Assembly: GCF_024346675.1 (NCBI RefSeq)
Contig: NZ_AP024851.1
Span: 1,674,001-1,738,000 of the forward strand
Source of the DNA: Photobacterium sanguinicancri
Lineage (GTDB): Bacteria; Pseudomonadota; Gammaproteobacteria; Enterobacterales; Vibrionaceae
DNA: 64,000 bases
Direction: 5' to 3'
Positions 50,093-59,504 of this stretch are shown one piece after another (within the stretch, counting starts at the first letter, position 1; each line of letters begins with the position of its first letter). The translations under genes were made by a program, and so were the position numbers. The notes below the pieces were generated by a model. The model was given only the letters and a program-made list of their open reading frames with translations, had not been told where the DNA came from and did no database searches.

Positions 50093-52465
50093 ATGCCAAT
50101 TCAACCTCTAGGCAGTGAAAAGCTGTATCGTGGTTCGGCACTCAACGGACTGGACGAGGAATGTAAGTCGACGAAAAATCTGACCCCACTAGACGAAATT
50201 GTGGGTCAAGAACGCGCGCAAAAAGCGGTCGAGTTCGCGATGTCGATTAAAGAAAAAGGCTATAACATTTATGCGATTGGGCGGAATGGTTTAGGCAAGC
50301 GCACCATGGTACTGCGTTATTTAAATCGTCATGAGCCTAATGGAAACGCAGTGCCTTTGTATGACTGGTGTTATGTCGCCAATTTTGATGATACCCGTAT
50401 TCCTAAAGTGCTTAAATTACCTGCAGGCACGGGCGCTGAATTTAAAAAAGCCATTGAAAAACTGATGACGCGCTTGGTGAAAGCCATGCCGTTGGCTTTT
50501 GATAACGAGATGTACTATTCACGTGCTGAAACGCTTAAATCGCAATTAGCTAAAAAGCAAGAAAGTGCCTTGCTGACTTTAACAAACAAAGCTAAAACAC
50601 AAAGTATTAGTTTAAGTTTAACCCCGCAAGGTGAATACCAACTGGTTGCTTTGAATGGGGAAGAGCCCCATACCGAAGAAAGCTTTGCGACGCTGACGGA
50701 AGCTGAACAGCAGCAATTTGAAGAAGCCATTGATAGCTTGGAAATAGAGCTACGTGGCATTGTGCGCAAGTTAACAGAGTGGGAAGAAACCTATTCAGAC
50801 AAACTGCAAAAGCTTGACGAAGAGATTGCGCTAGAAGTGATTGCGCACGTGATCAAAGCGCTAAAAGATAAGTACAAGCACTTGCCGGAAGTTAAACAGT
50901 ATTTATCAGCGATGCAGGCTGACATGCTGGATAACCTAGATATCTTCCTTGGTGAAAGCGAAGAGCAAGTTGCACTGGCTTACGCGGCACTAGAAAAGAA
51001 AATGCCGCGCCGCTACCAAGTGAATGTGTTGGTGAATCAAGACGATCACAAATTCCCCGTGGTAGTAGAAGAGAGCCCGAGTTATCACAGTATCTTTGGT
51101 TATGTTGAAAATGCCACTTATAAAGGCACTGTTTTCACTGACTTCTCGTTGATTCGCCCTGGTAGTCTGCACCGTGCTAACGGTGGTGTATTGATGATGG
51201 ATGCGGTGAAGGTGCTTGAGCGTCCTTATGTATGGGATGGGTTAAAGCGTGCATTGCGAGCCAAAACCTTAAATTTGAGTTCATTAGAACGTGAAGTCAC
51301 GTTATCAGGTGCTATCTCACTAGACCCAGAACCGATCCCTCTTGATGTGAAAATCATTTTGTTTGGCGACTACGAAACTTATCGTTTGCTACAACACTAC
51401 GATCCTGAGTTTAGTGAACTGTTCCGTGTTACCGCTGATTTTGAAGATGAGATGACACGTACCGATGAATCGGAAGAACAGTACGCTCGCTTTATTTCTA
51501 GCATCGTCAATGACAACAATATGCTGCACTGCGACCGTAAAGCCATTGCTCGTATCATTGAATACAGCTCTCGTCAGGCAGATGATCAGAATAAGTTGTC
51601 GTTACATTCTGCTGATATTGCTAACTTGCTGCGTGAAACTAACTACGTCGCGAAAGCATCAAATGCAACCATGATCCGTGCCAATCACGTAGAGCAAGCA
51701 CTGCAGAATCAAGAAATGCGGGTCAGCCGCTTGAAAGACCATGTAATGCAAAGCTTTGTGAATGGTACAACCTTGATGACCACCCAAGGTGACAAAGTTG
51801 GTCAGATCAATGCCCTGTCAGTGATATCAACCTCTGACTATCAATTTGGTGCTCCCAACCGAATTACTGCCACAACGGCTTACGGTGAAGGGCAAGTTTT
51901 TGATATTGAACGCAGTGTGGACTTAAGCGGTAACATCCACTCGAAAGGCGTGATGATTTTATCGGCTTATTTAGCTTCAGTGTTTGGTAAAACGGCCAAA
52001 ATACCTCTGACGACTCACTTAACGTTCGAGCAATCTTACGGTGGCGTTGATGGTGACAGTGCAACCATGGCTGAACTGTGCGCGATTGTTTCGGCATTCT
52101 CGCAGCAACCGTTGCGACAAGATATTGCGATTACAGGGTCGATGAACCAGTTTGGTGAAGCGCAACCAATTGGTGGTGTTAACGAAAAAATCGAAGGCTT
52201 TTACGATGTTTGCGTGATTCAAGGGCGTGCTAATGGTCAGGGGGTGATCATTCCTCAATCTAATGCACATAACTTGATGCTAAGAAAAGATATTGTTGAA
52301 GCTGTTGAAAAAGGTGACTTCAATATTTGGGCTATCAGCCATGTCACAGAAGCGCTAGAGCTACTCACTGGTAAACCTGCTGATGAACAAGATGGCGACA
52401 ACGGCTATTCAAGCCACAGCCTGTTTGGTTTGGCACAAGCGAAACTGAATGCGCTGCGACGTTAA
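50093..52465 (+). CDS. Lon-family (LonB-like/YcbZ type) ATP-dependent protease
   Basis: About 790 residues. The N-terminal AAA region has VGQERAQKAVEFAMSIKEKGYNIYAIGRNGLGKRT, a Walker A variant (G-R-N-G-L-G-K-R), and LHRANGGVLMMDAVKVLERPYVWDGLKRAL (Walker B region, with LMMDA rather than a classical acidic pair). A coiled-coil insertion lies between. The C-terminal S16 domain has the Ser656-Lys699 dyad in GDSAT and GGVNEKIEG, 43 residues apart as in Lon. This fits the LonB-like family often annotated YcbZ/LonH, implicated in stress proteolysis. ATG 50093 is chosen for AGAGGG eight bases ahead. A terminator follows. Confidence 0.88.
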   Translation: MPIQPLGSEKLYRGSALNGLDEECKSTKNLTPLDEIVGQERAQKAVEFAMSIKEKGYNIYAIGRNGLGKRTMVLRYLNRHEPNGNAVPLYDWCYVANFDDTRIPKVLKLPAGTGAEFKKAIEKLMTRLVKAMPLAFDNEMYYSRAETLKSQLAKKQESALLTLTNKAKTQSISLSLTPQGEYQLVALNGEEPHTEESFATLTEAEQQQFEEAIDSLEIELRGIVRKLTEWEETYSDKLQKLDEEIALEVIAHVIKALKDKYKHLPEVKQYLSAMQADMLDNLDIFLGESEEQVALAYAALEKKMPRRYQVNVLVNQDDHKFPVVVEESPSYHSIFGYVENATYKGTVFTDFSLIRPGSLHRANGGVLMMDAVKVLERPYVWDGLKRALRAKTLNLSSLEREVTLSGAISLDPEPIPLDVKIILFGDYETYRLLQHYDPEFSELFRVTADFEDEMTRTDESEEQYARFISSIVNDNNMLHCDRKAIARIIEYSSRQADDQNKLSLHSADIANLLRETNYVAKASNATMIRANHVEQALQNQEMRVSRLKDHVMQSFVNGTTLMTTQGDKVGQINALSVISTSDYQFGAPNRITATTAYGEGQVFDIERSVDLSGNIHSKGVMILSAYLASVFGKTAKIPLTTHLTFEQSYGGVDGDSATMAELCAIVSAFSQQPLRQDIAITGSMNQFGEAQPIGGVNEKIEGFYDVCVIQGRANGQGVIIPQSNAHNLMLRKDIVEAVEKGDFNIWAISHVTEALELLTGKPADEQDGDNGYSSHSLFGLAQAKLNALRR

Positions 52466-52529
52466 CAGTCGGCCTTAGTATCGCGTGTCATTGCACGCTT
52501 TGTTTGAGGCGAAAAGTGAGACAAAAAGA

Positions 52530-52566
52530 AGAGGCAGCCGAGTTCATATTGGGCTGCCTCTTTTAT
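52530..52566. terminator. Rho-independent terminator
   Basis: AGAGGCAGCC, 12-nt loop, GGCTGCCTCTTTTAT. It ends the Lon-like gene and may also serve the convergent efflux operon. Confidence 0.85.
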
Positions 52567-52606
52567 ATTGTATTGCGGTTATTTCTTCTAATTTTGACTC
52601 TTGCTA

Positions 52607-54178
52607 CTAAACTGGCTGACTCTTACTGCTAAACATGAGCACAGCTGCCAATGCGAGAAAGGCCGTCATCATCAAGAATACATCGTTGTAAGCCATGATG
52701 GCCGCGTCACGTTGCATGGTGGCCGCTAATGAGGCTTGGGCTTGTAGCATTGCCGTTGCGCTGTCGCTGCCTGCGTGCATAAATGCACTTGCTTGTTGCT
52801 GTAATTGATACCATGCATCGGTACTTACCGCGGGTAAGCTGGCTTTGATGTGTGCTAAATGCTCACGCGTTTTATTATCCAGCAAGGTTGCAATAATCGC
52901 GATGCTGAACGCCCCACCTAAGTTACGCATCACATTAGTGAGTGTTGACGCATCCGGTGTTTGTTCTTTGCTGATCCCCTGCATGGCAACCAGTGATAGT
53001 GGCACCATAATAAATGGGCTACCAATCGCACGTAATAGCATAGAGAAGATAAGCTGTTGACCGCCGTAGTCCACAGTCATGTGGGTATTTACAAAGCAAC
53101 TGAGGCCAAACATCGCAAAGCCAAATGTCACCAGATACTTTGGCTTAATTATGGAGGTTAGCTTAGGAACTAACGGGAATATCAGTAACTGCGGGAACCC
53201 CATCCACATTAGAACACTGCCAATTTCCATCGCGTTGTATTGCTGTATTTGTGTTAAGTACAGCGGCAAGACATAAATTGAGCCGAGTAATGCCATCCCC
53301 AGAATCAAATAGGCAATACACGACATCGCAAAGTGCCGATTCGAGAGTAAGCGTAAATTCACCAGCGGCTTTTTGTGTTGGAGTTCGTTTATCACGAAAT
53401 ACACCAAGCTCACCCCTGAGATAATCGCTAAGGTAATAATGAAGGGCGAGCTAAACCATTCTTCCCGATTGCCCTCTTCTAACACAACTTCTAAACAGCC
53501 AAGACCCAGTGCCATAGTGATGATGCCAAGCCAGTCTGCTTTCAGTAAACGGCTTAAGTTGAGTGGTTCATCATCAAGGCCATAGCGCACCATGAAGATC
53601 ATTAACATCGCGGGCGGAATATTGATGTAGAAAATGTAGTGCCATGAAAAGTTTTCGGTTAGCCAGCCACCCAGTGTTGGACCAATCGAAGGGGCAAAGG
53701 TAGCGGTGACACCGAACATCGCCATACCTATTGCGCGCTTTTGGATTGGCAGTAGTTGCACCACTAATGAAAAGGCCAGTGGGATTAAGGCCCCGCCACT
53801 AAAACCTTGCAGTGCGCGAAAGACAATCATTGAACTCATGTTCCATGAGATCGAGCACAACAGCGACGACAGGGTAAAAATCACTGTGGTCCAGGTTAAG
53901 TAACGGCGCTTGCCAAGTGCCATAGAAAGCCACCCACTTAATGGGATTGCAATCATCTCGGCGACTAGGTAAGAGGTCGAAATCCACGAACTTTCGTCCA
54001 GTGTTGCAGACAGCGCACCTTGGATGTCTTTGAGTGATGAGTTGGTGATCTGAATATCTAAGATCGCCATAAAAGCCCCCAATAGACCACCAATTAAGGC
54101 AATCCAATGGCGACGTGGCACTTCACTACTTGTTGGTGACGGCATAGGTGCAGATACCGCTTCGGTAACCGTACTCAT
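52607..54178 (-). CDS. MFS drug efflux transporter, DHA2 (EmrB) family
   Basis: 523 residues with 14 membrane helices. Signatures include IALIGGLLGAFMAILDIQITNSSLKDIQGALSATLDESSWISTSYLVAEMIAIPLSGWLS and VFRALQGFSGGALIPLAF (motif C-like region), and a C-terminal loop with Q/A-rich sequence. These are typical of EmrB-type drug:proton antiporters that work with an EmrA-type adaptor. The start ATG is 3 bp from the adaptor stop, so the two are cotranscribed. Substrate unknown. Confidence 0.9.
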   Translation of the reverse strand: MSTVTEAVSAPMPSPTSSEVPRRHWIALIGGLLGAFMAILDIQITNSSLKDIQGALSATLDESSWISTSYLVAEMIAIPLSGWLSMALGKRRYLTWTTVIFTLSSLLCSISWNMSSMIVFRALQGFSGGALIPLAFSLVVQLLPIQKRAIGMAMFGVTATFAPSIGPTLGGWLTENFSWHYIFYINIPPAMLMIFMVRYGLDDEPLNLSRLLKADWLGIITMALGLGCLEVVLEEGNREEWFSSPFIITLAIISGVSLVYFVINELQHKKPLVNLRLLSNRHFAMSCIAYLILGMALLGSIYVLPLYLTQIQQYNAMEIGSVLMWMGFPQLLIFPLVPKLTSIIKPKYLVTFGFAMFGLSCFVNTHMTVDYGGQQLIFSMLLRAIGSPFIMVPLSLVAMQGISKEQTPDASTLTNVMRNLGGAFSIAIIATLLDNKTREHLAHIKASLPAVSTDAWYQLQQQASAFMHAGSDSATAMLQAQASLAATMQRDAAIMAYNDVFLMMTAFLALAAVLMFSSKSQPV

Positions 54179-54181
54179 GGC

Positions 54182-55216
54182 TTAGCCTCGGGTATCAACA
54201 GTAGCGACAACAGATAAACCTGGGATTAAAGCGCGCGTTAATTTTTCAGGCTGTGGGATAACGATCTTAACGGGAATACGCTGTACGATTTTAGTGAAAT
54301 TGCCTGTTGCATTTTCTGGCGGTAACAGCGCAAATTTAGCACCTGTTGCTGGAGAAAAGCTGTCAATTACACCTTCAAAATGCTGATCGGGATACGCATC
54401 TAACGCAATATCAACTTTCTGACCTTGGTGCATTTTGCTGAGCTGCGTTTCTTTGAAGTTGGCTTCTATCCAGACTTGCTCTGTAGGTACTAGGCTCAAT
54501 AGTGGCATCCCCGGCTGTACTAATAAGCCAACACGAACACTACGCTTACCGACAATACCGTCAACAGGAGCAAAAATGTGGGTGTAACTAACATTGAGTT
54601 GAGCTTGCTCTAGCTGCGCATCTGCTTCAGATAAGGCTGCAGTTGCTTGAACAATTTGGCTATCAATCACACCACGTTGGTCTTGCGCAGCTTGGTGGTT
54701 TGCTTGTGCTTCAGACAATTGGGCGCGAGTGACTTTTAGGTGTGACTGCATATCGTCGAGCTCATCCTGCGATGAGTAATTACGCTTTAGCAGACTACGG
54801 GTACGGGTTACTTGTTGCTGAGCTCGTTCGTATTCTGCTTGAGCCGATTCTATTTTACTGCTGGATTGACGGATCAAAGTTTGTTGCAGTTCGCGTTGCG
54901 CTTTTAGGTTAGTGATCGCAGCTTGGCTAACAGCAAAGTTTGCTTTGGCTTGATCAGCAGCAACTTGGTAATCGCGATCGTCAATGGTCGCAATTAAATC
55001 GCCCGCTTTGACCACTTGGTTGTCGGTCACGAAAGATTGGGTGATATAACCAGATACTTTTGGGCTAATGGTGGTGATTTCGCCTTGTAGGTAGGCGTTA
55101 TCGGTGGATTCAAAATGGCGGCCGTACCCATACCAATAGCTGCCTCCAGCGATGCCGAGCGTAAGCATAATGACAGTGGCGATAAGTGGCGCTTTATTTT
55201 TTTTAGTTAGTGTCAT
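54182..55216 (-). CDS. HlyD/EmrA-type membrane fusion protein
   Basis: 344 residues. An N-terminal membrane helix (APLIATVIMLTLGIAGGSYWYGYG), a lipoyl-type half (STDNAYLQGEITTISPKVSGYI), a long coiled coil with many Q/A/E residues (AQAEYERAQQQVTRTRSLL), the second lipoyl half (VSYTHIFAPVDGIVGKRSVRVG) and a beta-barrel end follow the EmrA order. It bridges the inner-membrane pump to a TolC-like channel encoded elsewhere. First gene of the efflux pair, divergent from the LysR gene at 55341. Confidence 0.9.
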   Translation of the reverse strand: MTLTKKNKAPLIATVIMLTLGIAGGSYWYGYGRHFESTDNAYLQGEITTISPKVSGYITQSFVTDNQVVKAGDLIATIDDRDYQVAADQAKANFAVSQAAITNLKAQRELQQTLIRQSSSKIESAQAEYERAQQQVTRTRSLLKRNYSSQDELDDMQSHLKVTRAQLSEAQANHQAAQDQRGVIDSQIVQATAALSEADAQLEQAQLNVSYTHIFAPVDGIVGKRSVRVGLLVQPGMPLLSLVPTEQVWIEANFKETQLSKMHQGQKVDIALDAYPDQHFEGVIDSFSPATGAKFALLPPENATGNFTKIVQRIPVKIVIPQPEKLTRALIPGLSVVATVDTRG

Positions 55217-55340
55217 TCGGTGTTTTTCTCACGTTTTGTATGGCTGTTTATTTGTAACCAAGTGTAAATGAGAATGATTGGTTGATTAGATAGGAAAAAA
55301 AGGAAACACTGTTGCAGAAATATAACTAATAGGGTGAGTG

Positions 55341-56228
55341 ATGGATCTCAATAGTGCCGCTATGTTTGCTCAAGTGGTTGAATGTGGGAGTTTTACACAG
55401 GCAGCTGAAGCGCTTGATATGACTAAGTCGACGGTCAGTCGAAAAGTTGCTGATCTAGAAAAGCATTTAGGTGTGCGATTGATCACGCGTTCAACCCGGC
55501 AGCTAACATTAACCCAAGAAGGCGAGCGCTTTTATCAATCATGTATCCAAATGCTGGAGATCATGTCGCAAGCTGAGCTTGAAGTGACGGCAAGCCAAGA
55601 CTTGATTCGTGGGCGGTTGAACATTGCGATGCCAGTCGAGCTTGGTCAAAAAGTGATGGGGAAATACATCAATGCCTTTTTGAAAGAGTACCCGAATGTC
55701 ACTATCCACCTTGAATTGACCAATCGGGATGTCGACTTAATTGCCGAAGGGATCGATTTGTACGCGCAAGTCGGAGCGGTGAGTGATTCCAGCATGGTGG
55801 CGCGTCCTTTTCATCTCTCCCATCGGATTATTGTCGCCAGCCCTGAATACTTGGCACAGCATGACACCATTGAGCATCCAAGCGATTTGGTATCCCCCCA
55901 TCATCAAGTGAAAGTCTCTAACGTGGTGAAATTGCCATATTGGGAGTTAACGCAAGATGAACAACAAGAAATCGTTAATCTGCCTTATCGTTTGCGGGTA
56001 AATACTATTACGTCGGCGTTATTGGCGGTGGTTGATGGCTTAGGTGTCGCGATGCTGCCTGAGTTTATTTGCCGTCCGCACTTGGAAGAGGGGCGGTTAG
56101 TGCAGATTTTACCTGATTGGCAGCTTCCTGCGGTACCTGTTAGTTTTGTTTACCCTCAGCGCCAATTGATCCCGAAGCGTCTTCGCGTGTTTATCGACTT
56201 TATGATTGATAATTTTAAGCAGCGATAA
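55341..56228 (+). CDS. LysR family regulator, likely of the EmrAB-type operon
   Basis: 295 residues. The winged helix (AAMFAQVVECGSFTQAAEALDMTKSTVSRKVADLEKHLGVRLITRSTRQLTLTQEG) and the substrate-binding domain match the CrgA-like LysR branch. It is divergent from the efflux operon with a 124-bp gap, the usual place for a LysR activator site. GTG at 55338 is also possible, but ATG 55341 with AGGGTGAG ahead is preferred. Confidence 0.88.
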   Translation: MDLNSAAMFAQVVECGSFTQAAEALDMTKSTVSRKVADLEKHLGVRLITRSTRQLTLTQEGERFYQSCIQMLEIMSQAELEVTASQDLIRGRLNIAMPVELGQKVMGKYINAFLKEYPNVTIHLELTNRDVDLIAEGIDLYAQVGAVSDSSMVARPFHLSHRIIVASPEYLAQHDTIEHPSDLVSPHHQVKVSNVVKLPYWELTQDEQQEIVNLPYRLRVNTITSALLAVVDGLGVAMLPEFICRPHLEEGRLVQILPDWQLPAVPVSFVYPQRQLIPKRLRVFIDFMIDNFKQR

Positions 56229-56391
56229 AAACGATGGGTGAAGTCTCTCCCTTGATGTCAGTATTCTTTACACTGCACTAATTGCTAATCAACTCTATGC
56301 TTATAAGGTGTTGATAGTGATAGAGTTAAATAATTGGCATTTGATTTGCTATTTACTTGAATAGTTTGGAATAACTTTCAAGGAATAACAC

Positions 56392-56967
56392 ATGAATAGC
56401 ATTAAAGGTTTATTAATTGCGTCACTGTCTGCACTGAGTTTGAATGCACATGCAGGTTTGATGGGGGTTTCTGAAATTGTTATCAAAAACTCGATTAATA
56501 AGTGGATTCAAATCTCTGAGGTTCAAGCAACGGAAACGGGGACTGGGAACGATTTAGCCTTGTCTTCGGCGGGGGCGACAGCAACCGGTTCGGGTAATTG
56601 GTCTGCGACAAGTTCACCGGATAAAGCGATTGATGGTGCAGGTCCGCTGGATTATCCATTTATGTATCACTCTGATGGTAAAGGTCCATCTGAGTTCCTA
56701 AAAATTGTCCTTGGTAGCCCGAGTGAGTTGGATTCATTAAGCATTTTTGGTCGAACTGGCTGTTGTTCATCCCGTGATGTTTTTGATGTATATCTATATA
56801 ACGACAAGCAAGAGTTGTTGTTTAGTGGCACAAAATACAGTGCGTATAACCCACAGCATATGGTGACAATCGATCTACCGGATACTGATATTCCTGAGCC
56901 AGCTTCTATTGGTTTAATGGTGCTGGGTCTGGCGGGGTTAGGTCTAGCTCGTCGTAAAAAAGCTTAG
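56392..56967 (+). CDS. PEP-CTERM sorted exported protein with discoidin-like region
   Basis: 191 residues. A signal peptide ends ALSLNAHA before GLMGV. The middle (ISEVQATETGTGNDLAL..., SPDKAIDGAGPLDYPFMYHS, SEFLKIVLGSPSELDSLSIFGRTGCCSSRDVFDVYLYN) resembles an F5/8 type C (discoidin) carbohydrate-binding fold. The end is a complete PEP-CTERM: IPEPASIGLMVLGLAGLGLA then RRKKA. Such tails are processed by an exosortase and are linked to exopolysaccharide or biofilm matrices. No exosortase gene is in the window. A terminator follows. Confidence 0.85.
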   Translation: MNSIKGLLIASLSALSLNAHAGLMGVSEIVIKNSINKWIQISEVQATETGTGNDLALSSAGATATGSGNWSATSSPDKAIDGAGPLDYPFMYHSDGKGPSEFLKIVLGSPSELDSLSIFGRTGCCSSRDVFDVYLYNDKQELLFSGTKYSAYNPQHMVTIDLPDTDIPEPASIGLMVLGLAGLGLARRKKA

Positions 56968-57012
56968 TGCTTACCTCTTTGAAATTATTCATGTTGAGAA
57001 AGTAATGGCATA

Positions 57013-57042
57013 AAAAACACACTACCTAGGTAGTGTGTTTTT
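57013..57042. terminator. Bidirectional terminator
   Basis: AAAAACACACTACCTAGGTAGTGTGTTTTT is a perfect 30-bp palindrome. It closes both the PEP-CTERM gene (plus) and the aryl-polyene operon (minus). Confidence 0.9.
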
Positions 57043-57088
57043 CTGTTTTCGTATCATGCTTATCGCGGATGCTAAAGGCGGTAGAAAC

Positions 57089-58321
57089 TTAATATTCCCA
57101 GCGTTTGAAGATCAGTGATGTATTGATGCCACCAAAAGCAAAGTTATTGCTCATTAGGTATTGGCAATCAATTTCACGGCCTTCACCTGTGATGTAATCA
57201 AGTTTGCCACATTGCTCATCAAGGTTATTGAGGTTCAATGTTGGGCTGAACCAGCCGCTGTTCATCATCTCAAGGCTTAACCAAGCTTCAATTGCGCCGC
57301 ATGCACCTAGGGTATGACCAAAGTAACTTTTCAATGAGCTGATTGGTGCTTTGTCACCAAAGATATTGGCGGTAGCGTTACTTTCTGCAATATCACCTTT
57401 CTCGGTCGCTGTGCCGTGAGCAGATACGTAACCGATCACTTCAGGTGATAGGTTGGCATCTTTCAACGCCATTTCCATACAAAGTTGCATGGTTTCTTTT
57501 TGCGGTTGGGTTACGTGGGCTGCGTCGCAGTTGCTAGCAAAGCCAACTAGTTCCGCATAGATGGTTGCGCCACGGGCTACGGCATGTTCGTATTCTTCTA
57601 ATACTAATGTACCGGCACCTTCACCAATGACTAAGCCATCGCGATCTGTGTCGTATGGGCTAGGGGTCTTTTTCGGTGAGTCATTCTTCAGGCTAGTCGC
57701 AAATAAGGTATCGAAAACCGCAGATTCAGTTGGACACAGTTCTTCTGCGCCGCCTGCTACCATCACGGTTTGGTAACCGTGCTTGATTGCTTCATAGGCA
57801 TAACCAATAGCTTGGCTGCCAGACGTACATGCGCTGCTGGTTGGAATAACACGGCCACGTAAACCAAAGAATAAGCCCACGTTTACTGCTGTGGTGTGCG
57901 GCATCATTTGAACGTAAGTGGTTGCGGTAATGGCTTTGGTTGATTTCTCATTTAGCATGACACCAAAAGCACCAATGGCAGGTGTACTGCCTGTTGATGA
58001 ACCGTAAGCAATACCCGTTTCACCGTTAGTTAATACGTCGTTACCGATCAAACCGCTCTGGATGAGGGCATTTTCAGTTGCCACGGTAGACAGCTTAGAT
58101 ACGCGTCCCATGCCACGAACTTGTTTGCGACCGTAGTGTTTAGGTAGCGTGAAATCGTCGATAGGCGCTGCAAGTTTGGTGTTTAGACCATCGTACTGTT
58201 CGTAGCTTGGCATGTACTGAGTCGCGTTTTCGCATGCACGTAATTTCGGTTCGATAGCCTGCCAGTCGTTACCAAATGCAGTAACACCAGACATACCTGT
58301 AACAACAACACGACGGCTCAT
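57089..58321 (-). CDS. apeR: Beta-ketoacyl-ACP synthase of the aryl-polyene cluster (ApeR-type)
   Basis: 410 residues of the FabF/KAS II fold. The Cys-His-His set is intact: Cys165 in SSACTSGSQA, His in VSAHGTATEKGD and His in SYFGHTLGACGA. The order KS, DH, KR, KS matches the apeO-P-Q-R part of aryl-polyene (xanthomonadin-like pigment) clusters, in which an unusual type II polyketide machinery extends an aromatic starter into a polyene. ApeR is the last gene; its start overlaps the stop of the KR gene (ATGA). A terminator lies about 45 bp downstream. Confidence 0.85.
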   Translation of the reverse strand: MSRRVVVTGMSGVTAFGNDWQAIEPKLRACENATQYMPSYEQYDGLNTKLAAPIDDFTLPKHYGRKQVRGMGRVSKLSTVATENALIQSGLIGNDVLTNGETGIAYGSSTGSTPAIGAFGVMLNEKSTKAITATTYVQMMPHTTAVNVGLFFGLRGRVIPTSSACTSGSQAIGYAYEAIKHGYQTVMVAGGAEELCPTESAVFDTLFATSLKNDSPKKTPSPYDTDRDGLVIGEGAGTLVLEEYEHAVARGATIYAELVGFASNCDAAHVTQPQKETMQLCMEMALKDANLSPEVIGYVSAHGTATEKGDIAESNATANIFGDKAPISSLKSYFGHTLGACGAIEAWLSLEMMNSGWFSPTLNLNNLDEQCGKLDYITGEGREIDCQYLMSNNFAFGGINTSLIFKRWEY

Positions 58322-59043
58322 ATTAGGCCTCCATTCACTGAAATGACTTGGCGAGTTACGTAACCTGCTATGTCTGACATTAGGTAGCTAACTAGGCCCG
58401 CTACTTCTTCTGGTTCACCCATACGGCGAAGTGGTACTTGTGGTAAAGCGTGTTCTTTTACGTGTTCATCAACCATGCCAGTATCAATCAGGCCTGGTGC
58501 TACACAGTTAACGGTGATTTTACGTTTTGCTAGTTCTAACGCCAGTGACTTAGTCGCCCCGATCACGCCTGCTTTTGCAGCACTATAATTGGTTTGGCCA
58601 CGGTTACCCATGATGCCTGAAACCGATGCAAGGGTAACAATTCGACCACCTTTACGTTTTTGTACCATAGGCATAACACACGGGTGCAAGACGTTATAAA
58701 AGCTGTCTAGGTTAGTGTGAATCACACCATCCCACTCTTCTTCTGTCATCGCTGGGAAAGCGGTATCGCGGGTAATACCTGCGTTGCTAACCACACCGTA
58801 ATACGCACCATGTTCTGCAATATCGGCTTCAAGCACTTCACGACATTGCTGACGATCGCTGATATCGAATTGAAGAATACGACCCGAACCACCCGCGGTA
58901 GTGATATCGGACAGGGTGGCTTCTGCTCCAGCTTTGTCGCTCATGTAGTGCACTACAAGGGTGAAGCCGTCTTTAGCAAGCTGAGTCGCAACAGCGCGGC
59001 CAATGCCTTTACTTGCGCCTGTGACTAAAACATGTCGGGTCAT
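58318..59043 (-). CDS. apeQ: 3-ketoacyl-ACP reductase of the aryl-polyene cluster (ApeQ-type, FabG-like)
   Basis: 241 residues, a classical short-chain dehydrogenase. The NADPH-binding GASKGIGRA, the NAG of VVSNAGITRD, the Ser in LASVSGIMGN and the YSAAK catalytic pair are all present, with VAPGLIDTGMV after them. It reduces beta-keto intermediates during polyene extension. The start shares a base with the dehydratase stop (TAATG), and it overlaps apeR by 4 bp. Confidence 0.88.
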   Translation of the reverse strand: MTRHVLVTGASKGIGRAVATQLAKDGFTLVVHYMSDKAGAEATLSDITTAGGSGRILQFDISDRQQCREVLEADIAEHGAYYGVVSNAGITRDTAFPAMTEEEWDGVIHTNLDSFYNVLHPCVMPMVQKRKGGRIVTLASVSGIMGNRGQTNYSAAKAGVIGATKSLALELAKRKITVNCVAPGLIDTGMVDEHVKEHALPQVPLRRMGEPEEVAGLVSYLMSDIAGYVTRQVISVNGGLI

Positions 59044-59504
59044 TAATGGTTCCTATTTAACATTTGATCTAATTGTTGTTCTGTTGGTACGAAAGCATTG
59101 AGCTGGCTTTTTGCAATTACAGTGCCTTGGTGCTCAATACGGCAGGCAAAGGCTGCCATACCATTATTTTCCATTACTTTTTCAGCGAAAATGTCGAACA
59201 CGTTATGTTCATCGAATTGTGAGTAATCACTGTCATAACGTCGACTGCCAAGTAAAAAACCAATGGGTGCACTTTGATTGTTACACCACGCTTGGTAGCC
59301 CGACCACCCCGCGACAGATTGGGCCATAAACTCGATGCCGACATAGCCTGGAATGCTACGTGTTTGCGAGTTGAAAAAAATATTCTCTTCGCGAATGGTG
59401 ACTTGGCAATGGACATGTTCATCACCAACATCGATCAGTTCATCAACCAGCACCATTGGCGTATCGTGGGGCAATAATTGATGTAAGTGGGGGATTTTAG
59501 TCAT
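59043..59504 (-). CDS. apeP: 3-hydroxyacyl-ACP dehydratase-like hotdog protein (ApeP-type)
   Basis: 153 residues from the MTKIPHLHQLLPHDTPMVLVD start, typical of FabA/FabZ-like hotdog proteins (COG4706 type). RSIPGYVGIEFMAQSVAGW corresponds to the FabZ helix with P-G-x-x-x-x-E-x-x-A-Q. The FabZ catalytic His (G-H-F-P) is not at its expected place; the sequence there reads FFNSQTRSIPG. In aryl-polyene systems ApeP works together with the second dehydratase ApeI, not seen in the window. It overlaps apeO by 8 bp. The open frame runs 15 codons further upstream without support. Confidence 0.8.
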   Translation of the reverse strand: MTKIPHLHQLLPHDTPMVLVDELIDVGDEHVHCQVTIREENIFFNSQTRSIPGYVGIEFMAQSVAGWSGYQAWCNNQSAPIGFLLGSRRYDSDYSQFDEHNVFDIFAEKVMENNGMAAFACRIEHQGTVIAKSQLNAFVPTEQQLDQMLNRNH

